Positions 17,408-22,769 of a stretch of DNA of 22,769 bases are shown piece by piece; the first letter of the stretch is position 1; each line of letters opens with the position of its first letter. The DNA is from JALHUB01 sp050010555 (GTDB lineage: Bacteria > Chloroflexota > Dehalococcoidia > DSTF01 > JALHUB01). The notes beneath the pieces are model-generated. The model was not told the origin of the DNA. It saw nothing but the letters and a program-made list of their open reading frames with translations, and did no database searches. The stretch covers positions 1 to 22,769 of the forward strand of contig JBEKKV010000034.1 of the NCBI GenBank assembly GCA_050010555.1. The letters run 5' to 3'. The translations under genes and the position numbers were made by a program.

Positions 17408-18010
17408 GTGTCGCGAGAAAAATGGCGCAAATGGCTCCCTTATACACCTGTGGCGGCAGTCGTCATCGTCATCTTGATTGCCCTAGCGCTGGACCTGGCG
17501 TTAGGCGGCCCCGGCAATCCTATACCTCAGAATCAGGCACAGCCGCCGGAGGTGGTCCGCTCTACCGTCGAAGCCGCGCCCGTTTCGCCGACGCCGTGGG
17601 TGCCGCCGGCGACGGACACGCCGACGCCCGGTCCAACCGCTATACCCGGCGTTGTGGCGCAGGTGCGCGACCAGACGCGGATCTCGGACCTGTACGCGAT
17701 TGCCGTCGCCCTTGATCAATACCGGAGCGCTAAGGGCGGGTTCCCCAGCACCGACGACAACGTTCAATCTGCGTGCGGCTACAAGGACCTGGACGCCCTC
17801 TGCAAGATCAGCGACTACCTGGACCCGGTACCGAGCGATCCGATCGGCGATGTCATTATCAACGGCTACTGGTACGTGTCCGATGGCAAGAAATTCACGC
17901 TGATCGCGGGCGTCGATTCGCCGGCCGACGGCACACCGGCGACCTGCGAGCAGCGCTTCTATGACCACACGAACAAGCCGAATCTCTACTGCTTGAACAG
18001 CGTCAACTAG
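17408..18010 (+). CDS. Membrane-anchored protein with pseudopilin (GspG)-like extracytoplasmic domain
   Basis: A 200-residue protein: a short basic N-terminus, a single membrane segment (about residues 14-33; VAAVVIVILIALALDLAL), a Pro/Thr-rich linker (about 45-80; SPTPWVPPATDTPTPGPT) and a C-terminal globular domain. The start of that domain (VRDQTRISDLYAIAVALDQYRSAKGGFPSTDDN) resembles the stalk-helix end and alpha/beta loop of type II secretion pseudopilins, though there is no prepilin cleavage site. Four Cys lie in the exported part. The GTG start has AGGAGGAGG upstream and follows hypE by 12 nt, so it may be co-transcribed with the hyp genes. Function unknown. Confidence 0.75.
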   Translation: MSREKWRKWLPYTPVAAVVIVILIALALDLALGGPGNPIPQNQAQPPEVVRSTVEAAPVSPTPWVPPATDTPTPGPTAIPGVVAQVRDQTRISDLYAIAVALDQYRSAKGGFPSTDDNVQSACGYKDLDALCKISDYLDPVPSDPIGDVIINGYWYVSDGKKFTLIAGVDSPADGTPATCEQRFYDHTNKPNLYCLNSVN

Positions 18011-18022
18011 GCATCCAACGCG

Positions 18023-19231
18023 TCAGAGCGAGAGAATGTGGACGCTGGCGACAGCGTTTTCGCCTCGCATCATGCCGCCGCTGTTCTCCGTAAGCGCAAC
18101 TTTTGCCCCCGCCACCTGTCGCTCGCCCGCTTCGCCGCGCAGCTGAAGAAACGCCTCGTAGATCTGCGCCGCGCCGGTTGCACCTATGGGGTGGCCCTTG
18201 GAGATGAGGCCGCCGCTCGGGTTCACGGGCAGCTTCCCGCCCAGGGACGTGTCGCCGCTGTCGATGAGGCGGCCGCCCTCGCCGGGCGGGCAGAAGCCCA
18301 TCTCTTCGCAGAGGATGAGCTCGGCGGAGGCTGTCGCGTCGTGCACTTCGGCGACGTCGACGTCCTCGGGCGTGAGCGAGGCCATCGCGTAAGCGGCAGC
18401 GCCGGAGCGCTCGCCGAGCCCCGGTTGGCCGGGAGAATGGTCCTCGCCCGACGTCAGCACGCTGGCGCGCACCCAGACCGGCTTCGTCGTGAGCTGTCGC
18501 GCCTTCTCCTCCGAGCAAAGGACGAGGGCGGCAGCGCCGTCGCCGATGGGCGAGCACATGAGGCGGGTGAGAGGCTCGGTGATAAGGGGCGAGGCCAGCA
18601 CCTCTTCGAGAGAGTAACGCTCCCGGTACTGGGCATGGGGGTTGAGACTGCCGTTGAAGTGGTTCTTCACGGCCACGCGGGCAAACTGCTCCTTCGTTGT
18701 GCCGTAGCGACGCATGTGATCGCGGGCGATGGCGGCGTACAGGTCCATGAACAGGCTGCGCGAGGAGCCGGCGCCCGCAACGCCTCCCTGGTCGGCCTGG
18801 GCCTCAGCGACCATCTGTTCCGTCAGCTCAACGTCGACGGCGGAGCCAATAGCGTCGAAGGAGCGCTGTTTATCGGTGTGGTAAAGCTTCTCGACTCCCA
18901 GGGCGAGCGCTACATCGTACATTCCGGAAGCGACATACAGCCAGGCGAGATGAAACGCGGTCGATGAGCTGGCGCAGGCGTTTTCCGCATTGAGCATCGG
19001 TATGCCGCCGATCCCCATGTCGCGCAGCATGACCTCGGCTCGCACCATCTCCTGGCCGGTGATAAGCCCGGCGGCGGCGTTTCCGACGACGGCAACCTGA
19101 AGGGAGGATTTCGCCGTGCCGGCCGTCGCCAGCGCCCCTTCGACGACCTCTCTCGCCAGGTCTTTCAGTCCACGGTCAAGGAACTTTCCAAAGCGGGTCA
19201 TGTCCGCGCCGACGACTGCGACTTTTCGCAT
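18023..19231 (-). CDS. Thiolase-family protein (SCP-x/acetyl-CoA acetyltransferase-like)
   Basis: A 402-residue thiolase-fold enzyme, probably acting on acyl-CoA or beta-ketoacyl-CoA (lipid or sterol-type degradation), or as a condensing enzyme. The nucleophilic Cys is in NAENACASSSTAF, a His lies in EVHDATASAE and the C-terminal GHPIGATGAAQIYE motif is present. Instead of the classical second catalytic Cys (CxGGG) the end reads ENSGGMMRGENAVASVHIL, as in the SCP-x/lipid-transfer thiolase subgroup. The start is MRKVAVVGADMTRFGKF at 19231, with AAAGGTGG just upstream; an in-frame extension to 19399 lies in the intergenic control region. No DUF35 OB-fold partner gene is adjacent. It is divergent from an AraC-type regulator. 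Confidence 0.9.
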   Translation of the reverse strand: MRKVAVVGADMTRFGKFLDRGLKDLAREVVEGALATAGTAKSSLQVAVVGNAAAGLITGQEMVRAEVMLRDMGIGGIPMLNAENACASSSTAFHLAWLYVASGMYDVALALGVEKLYHTDKQRSFDAIGSAVDVELTEQMVAEAQADQGGVAGAGSSRSLFMDLYAAIARDHMRRYGTTKEQFARVAVKNHFNGSLNPHAQYRERYSLEEVLASPLITEPLTRLMCSPIGDGAAALVLCSEEKARQLTTKPVWVRASVLTSGEDHSPGQPGLGERSGAAAYAMASLTPEDVDVAEVHDATASAELILCEEMGFCPPGEGGRLIDSGDTSLGGKLPVNPSGGLISKGHPIGATGAAQIYEAFLQLRGEAGERQVAGAKVALTENSGGMMRGENAVASVHILSL

Positions 19232-19344
19232 CTTTCCACCTTTCTGGAGAGAACTCGGTATCTGCACGATATCGTTCAAGCACGTTGACTTCAAGCGGAC
19301 GCGCCGCCGGATCCGGCAATATAATGCAATCTCCAGGTTCGCAG

Positions 19345-19365
19345 GCGGATATTGAGCGGATATTG
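19345..19365 (+). promoter_or_regulatory. Two direct repeats, possible AraC-type operator
   Basis: GCGGATATTG occurs at 19345-19354 and again at 19356-19365, an 11-bp period that puts both copies on one face of the helix. This is typical of half-sites of AraC-family regulators. It lies in the 166-bp gap between the thiolase and regulator genes, just downstream of a TATAAT (19320-19325, plus strand). The binding role is inferred. Confidence 0.45.
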
Positions 19366-19397
19366 CACTTCCTTTAATCATAATGTAGTCTTGCCGC

Positions 19398-20255
19398 ATG
19401 TCTAGAAGAGTGCTAGCGATGCCGGAGGGCAGGACCGGCGTGGTCTGGCGGTTTCCGCGGCGGGACGGCTTCGAGAAGCTCAGGACGCGAACGCACAGTC
19501 ACGACGCCCTCGAGGTCGTCCTCATCGTGGCGGGAAGCTGCATCTACGAGGTGGGCGGCGAGCGGCTGACGCTGCAAACGCGCAGTCTGCTGTGGGTACC
19601 CCCGGAGTTGAACCACGCCGTGGTCGATCACACTCCCGGTTTCTCTATGTGGTATGTAGGAGTATCTCCCCGACTGGTCGCAGAGATGAAGCCTCGCATT
19701 CCTGTTCTCTCCGGGAGTAGCTCGTATCTCGGTCTGACGAGGGTCCTTCCGCCCCGGTGCGTCAGGACGCTGAACAACCTGGCGCAAGAGCTGGCGACGG
19801 GCTTTCAGCCGCTCGATGGCCAGGAGTTCGGGATTGCCTGGTGGCTGGCTACCGCCTGGAACGCCTTCGCGTACGGCGACTCCAAGGATGCGAGGGCGCT
19901 CCACCCCGGCGTCTCGCGCGCCATGTCGCTCCTGCTCAGCGATCCCTCCCGCGACCTGACGGCCCTCGCGCAGGCGATCCACCTCAGTCCCAGCCAGCTC
20001 AGCCGGCTGTTCAAACGTCAGGTGGGAATGAGCATCAGCGATTTCCGCAACCACGTCCGCCTGGAGGCGTTCCTGCGACTCCGCCCACACTCCAAGCGAA
20101 AGGTGCTCTTCGAGGTGGCGAGGGAGGCGGGTTTCGGCAGTTACGCGCAGTTCAATCGAGTTTTTCGCCGCGAGATGGGCTGCAGCCCGGAAGAATACTT
20201 TCGCTCCAGGCGAAAGAAGGCCCCCCCGGAGGCGGAGGCGGCCGCCTCCGCCTGA
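19398..20255 (+). CDS. AraC-family transcriptional regulator
   Basis: A 285-residue regulator with an N-terminal cupin-like sensing domain (HSHDALEVVLIVAGSCIYEVGGERLTLQTRSLLWVPPELNHAV, about residues 33-80) and a C-terminal double HTH (about 175-275). The HTH region includes LTALAQAIHLSPSQLSRLFKRQVG and VLFEVAREAGFGSYAQFNRVFRREMGCSPEEYF. It probably binds DNA in response to a small ligand. It is divergent from the thiolase gene, a common arrangement in which the regulator controls its neighbour. No clear ribosome-binding site precedes ATG 19398. An in-frame ATG at 19419 with AGAAGAG upstream is an alternative start. Confidence 0.93.
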   Translation: MSRRVLAMPEGRTGVVWRFPRRDGFEKLRTRTHSHDALEVVLIVAGSCIYEVGGERLTLQTRSLLWVPPELNHAVVDHTPGFSMWYVGVSPRLVAEMKPRIPVLSGSSSYLGLTRVLPPRCVRTLNNLAQELATGFQPLDGQEFGIAWWLATAWNAFAYGDSKDARALHPGVSRAMSLLLSDPSRDLTALAQAIHLSPSQLSRLFKRQVGMSISDFRNHVRLEAFLRLRPHSKRKVLFEVAREAGFGSYAQFNRVFRREMGCSPEEYFRSRRKKAPPEAEAAASA

Positions 20256-20377
20256 TATTCCTCCAGAAGCGCTGTAACCGTCTTCGAGGCCGAATGTGGT
20301 GTGACGTTATCGCGGTGCGCCGCGTCGTCGACGCCATCCAGGACGCCCGGCCTCTACCTACTAACATTCACTCCTAT

Positions 20378-20406
20378 TTGGCACAAGGAATGCAGCGCAC
20401 TACAAT
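20378..20406 (+). promoter_or_regulatory. Promoter of the NrpR-like gene
   Basis: TTGGCA (20378-20383), a 17-nt spacer and TACAAT (20401-20406) match 5/6 at both hexamers. Transcription would begin near 20413, about 50 nt before the ATG. The rest of the 208-nt gap after the AraC-type gene shows no other clear feature. Confidence 0.65.
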
Positions 20407-20463
20407 ACTATTGACTGCGATGAGTCGGCGGCCAAAGCGCATTCGTAAAGGTAGAATCGGTCC

Positions 20464-21459
20464 ATGCTGGAAAGCGAAACCCGCGACACTGAGAGAAAGA
20501 CAGTCGCCATACTAAAAGTGCTCAGCGAGTCGAAGGAGCCGCTGGGCTCGATCAGCATTGCCCGCGAGCTGGAGAACCAGGGCATCTATCTGAACGAGCG
20601 CACCGTCCGCTATCACCTGCGCATCACCGACGCCCGCGGCTTCACGCAGCCGCTCGGCAGGGACGGACGGATGCTGACGCGCAGAGGCCACGAGGAGCTA
20701 TCGAACGCGCTGGCGCCGGAGCAGCTCGGTTTTGTCATCGAGCGCATCGCGTCGCTGGCCTTTCAGACGACGCTCGACCCCACCACCGGCACGGGCGAGG
20801 TTGTGATCAACACGTCGCTGTTCCCCAAAGACAGGTTCCGCAAGGCACTGGCGGCAATGAAGGACGCGTTTGCGGCCGGCATCTGTGTCAGCGAGCTCGT
20901 CGCAGTTGCGAATGAGGGCGAGAAGCTGGGCGACGTCATCATCCCCGACGGGAAGGTTGGGCTGGCGACGGTCTGCAGCGCCACGATCAACGGCGTTCTC
21001 CTCAAGGCCGGCGTTCCCATGGACTCCCGTTTCGGTGGCATCCTGGAGGTGCGCGACGGCCAGCCGCGACGGTTCGTTGCCATAATCCATTACGCCGGGT
21101 CGTCGCTGGACCCTTCGCTCGCTTACATCAAAGCCGGCATGACCAGCGTGCGCGAGGCGGCGATTCACGGCAACGGCAAGATCCTCGCCAATTTTCGCGA
21201 GATCCCCGGCGCGGCAAAGCCCATGGCTGAGGAGATAATCGAGAAGCTGCGGGGCATAGGGATCGGCGGCGTGGTCGTGACCGGCTACCCCAGCCAGCCC
21301 GTTTGCCAGATACCCGTCGGGCTGAACAAGGTCGGCCTCATCCTGGACGGCGGTCTCAATCCGTTGGCCGCAGCCGAGGAAGCCGGTGTCGCGGCGGAAA
21401 ACGTCGCCAACAGCGGCACGATGGACATCCGGAGCCTGCAGAGCTTCTCGGCCATCTGA
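20464..21459 (+). CDS. NrpR-like transcriptional regulator (winged HTH + DUF128)
   Basis: A 331-residue protein. Residues ~10-75 form an NrpR-type winged helix (KTVAILKVLSESKEPLGSISIARELENQGIYLNERTVRYHLRI...GFTQPLGRDGRMLT). Residues ~85-325 match the NrpR regulatory domain DUF128 (FPKDRFRKALAAMKDAFAAGICVSELVAVANEGEKLG, GLATVCSATINGVLLKAGVP, QIPVGLNKVGLILDGGLNPLAAAEEAG). In methanogenic archaea NrpR represses nitrogen-assimilation genes and responds to 2-oxoglutarate. This protein has one HTH and one regulatory domain. Its targets here are unknown, and no nitrogen gene is adjacent. The ribosome-binding site is weak. Confidence 0.88.
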   Translation: MLESETRDTERKTVAILKVLSESKEPLGSISIARELENQGIYLNERTVRYHLRITDARGFTQPLGRDGRMLTRRGHEELSNALAPEQLGFVIERIASLAFQTTLDPTTGTGEVVINTSLFPKDRFRKALAAMKDAFAAGICVSELVAVANEGEKLGDVIIPDGKVGLATVCSATINGVLLKAGVPMDSRFGGILEVRDGQPRRFVAIIHYAGSSLDPSLAYIKAGMTSVREAAIHGNGKILANFREIPGAAKPMAEEIIEKLRGIGIGGVVVTGYPSQPVCQIPVGLNKVGLILDGGLNPLAAAEEAGVAAENVANSGTMDIRSLQSFSAI

Positions 21460-21489
21460 GCCTTCTCTTTCCTCGCCGTCTCCCCGGCG

Positions 21490-21518
21490 TTGCCGCCAGA
21501 CAAGCCATCCCATATACT
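21490..21518 (+). promoter_or_regulatory. Probable promoter of the short-chain dehydrogenase gene
   Basis: TTGCCG (21490-21495), a 17-nt spacer and TATACT (21513-21518; 5/6) lie about 40 nt before the SDR start codon, in the short gap after the NrpR-like gene. Confidence 0.5.
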
Positions 21519-21558
21519 GCCCTCAACCAACGAATAGCAGCAGGGAGGACTATTACCG

Positions 21559-22380
21559 ATGGTGATGGAGAGGCTCGACCTGACAGGAAAAGTGGTCGTG
21601 ATTACCGGCGCCGGTCGCGGGCTGGGCAAGGACATGACGCTGGCCGCGGCGAAAGCAGGCGCACACATTGTCGCCGCCGCGCGCACCCAGAAATACATCG
21701 ATGCGATAGCGCAAGACGTCATCGCCATGGGCGGCGGCCGCAGGGCTATCGCCGTTCAGACCGACGTGCGTGAGTCGGCGCAGGTAGATCGGCTTGTGGC
21801 CAGGGCCGTGGAGGAGTTTGGTCGAGTCGATGTCATCGTGGCTAATGCCGGCATCGGCGAGGGGCGCGGCCTCAACCGGCCGCTGTGGGAAGTGACGGAC
21901 GAAGACTGGCACGACAATATCGACGTCAATCTTTCCAGCACCTTCTACTGCGCCCGCGCCGTCGCCAAGCCGATGATCGACCAGGGCGGAGGCTCCATCA
22001 TCACTCTCAGCTCCGGCACAGCTTTCCGGGGTGCCCCTCATATCCTTCCGTATGCCGCCGCAAAGGCCGGCGTCATCTCCCTCACCCAGTCGTTTGCAAT
22101 CATGCTGGCGCGCTACAACATCCGCGTGAACTGCATCATCCCCGGCGAGTTCGCCAAGCGCCCGTCCGCGAACAAGGAGGAGGAGCGCCACTGGGATGAG
22201 CGGGGCAAGTTCTTCCCGGCGCAGCGCGTCGGCGAGCCCTGGGAACTGGGGCCGCTGACGGTCTTCTTGGCCTCCGATGCCTCCAGCTACATCACGGGCC
22301 AGGGCATCGCCGTCGAGGGCGGCTTCCTTTCCGGCGGTTACGCACCGATATCTTTCGCGCCCGAGGTGGCCATCTCCTAG
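21559..22380 (+). CDS. SDR-family NAD(P)-dependent oxidoreductase
   Basis: A 273-residue classical short-chain dehydrogenase/reductase that would interconvert an alcohol and a ketone with NAD(P). The Rossmann motif TGAGRGLG (about 16-23), NAG (NAGIGEG), the catalytic Ser region (IITLSSGTAFRG) and the Tyr-x-x-x-Lys (YAAAK) are all present. The C-terminal family pattern (FLASDASSYITGQGIAVEGGF) is also intact. Two ATGs (21559 and 21565) are possible; GGAGG lies about 11 nt before the first. It has its own likely promoter. The substrate cannot be inferred from sequence alone. Confidence 0.94.
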   Translation: MVMERLDLTGKVVVITGAGRGLGKDMTLAAAKAGAHIVAAARTQKYIDAIAQDVIAMGGGRRAIAVQTDVRESAQVDRLVARAVEEFGRVDVIVANAGIGEGRGLNRPLWEVTDEDWHDNIDVNLSSTFYCARAVAKPMIDQGGGSIITLSSGTAFRGAPHILPYAAAKAGVISLTQSFAIMLARYNIRVNCIIPGEFAKRPSANKEEERHWDERGKFFPAQRVGEPWELGPLTVFLASDASSYITGQGIAVEGGFLSGGYAPISFAPEVAIS

Positions 22381-22530
22381 ACCGCAAACGAACCCTCTTC
22401 CCCCTGCGTGCCCGCAGAACGCCCGCATATAGGGAACTGCCACTATGTAGATCGGCTCAACCTCTGCCGATATCTTCTTCAGCCTAGCAATATAGCTTCC
22501 ATACTGCTTTCAGGTCGGAGGTAGGACGCC

Positions 22531-22769
22531 ATGTACAAGAAGATGCTGGTCCCGGTGGACGGTTCGCTTCGTTCGGAAGTCGTAGTAAGCCATGCCGCCG
22601 AGACAGCGAAGGCATTCGGCTGCACCATCAGGCTGCTCACGGTCGTCGATCTCGACAAGCGCAACGGCAAGGCGCAGGACAACCCCAACGACGAGGCGGC
22701 AAGCCTTGCCTGGGTCGAGTCGCAGATAGAGGAAGCCGAGAACCACCTGCGACCGGTGGCGGAGCGCTT
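22531..22769 (+). CDS. Universal stress protein (UspA family), partial
   Basis: The open frame begins at ATG 22531, preceded by CGGAGG at about 10-nt spacing, and runs off the right edge. The visible 79 residues begin with the UspA opening MYKKMLVPVDGSLRSEVVVSHAAETAKAFGCTIRLLTVVD. The nucleotide-binding G-2x-G-9x-G(S/T) motif would lie beyond the edge. Members of this family are small cytoplasmic stress or nucleotide-binding proteins. The 150-nt gap before it shows nothing further that I can support. Confidence 0.88.
   Translation, partial: MYKKMLVPVDGSLRSEVVVSHAAETAKAFGCTIRLLTVVDLDKRNGKAQDNPNDEAASLAWVESQIEEAENHLRPVAER

Overview
The window is GC-rich bacterial chromosome with short intergenic gaps, several 1-4 nt gene overlaps and some GTG starts. 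No rRNA or other lineage marker is present. The mix of genes (NrpR-like regulator, SCP-x-type thiolase, Hyp maturation cluster, Opp/Dpp ATPases) would suit a Chloroflexota-like (Dehalococcoidia-like) organism, but that is a weak inference.

Layout. 1-1631 (minus): two overlapping ATPase genes of an oligopeptide/dipeptide ABC importer, the second cut by the left edge. 1721-1899 (minus): tRNA-Leu(UAG) and tRNA-Lys(CUU), both with encoded CCA. 1861-7076: a 5.2-kb integrated element bounded by a perfect 39-bp direct repeat of the 5' half of tRNA-Lys. It carries two different tyrosine recombinases, a truncated and apparently chimeric phage tape-measure gene, a 56-residue zinc-ribbon protein and an 82-residue unknown. 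Shared short motifs at both ends look like integrase arm sites, and a strong terminator hairpin contains the ribosome-binding site of the second recombinase. 7157-10964 (plus): promoter and pheS-pheT, with three tandem 34-residue repeats in the N-terminus of PheS. 11053-12292 (minus): infC-rpmI-rplT, convergent with pheST, where infC appears to start at a rare ATA codon behind a strong promoter.

12396-17395 (plus): hypA-hypF-hypC-hypD-hypE, an overlapping [NiFe]-hydrogenase maturation operon without hypB or structural hydrogenase genes, followed 12 nt later by a membrane-anchored pseudopilin-like gene. 18023-19231 (minus): an SCP-x-type thiolase divergent from an AraC-family regulator (19398-20255). 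20464-21459: a NrpR-like (DUF128) regulator with a good promoter. 21559-22380: a short-chain dehydrogenase with its own promoter. 22531-end: a truncated UspA-type stress protein.

The most notable region is the tRNA-Lys island. It carries the 5' half of the tRNA rather than the more usual 3' half, so integration left the tRNA intact but moved its original upstream region 5.1 kb away. The island looks like a decayed prophage or satellite rather than a complete phage, since no capsid, portal, terminase or replication gene is present. The repeat-expanded PheS begins just beyond its right boundary.
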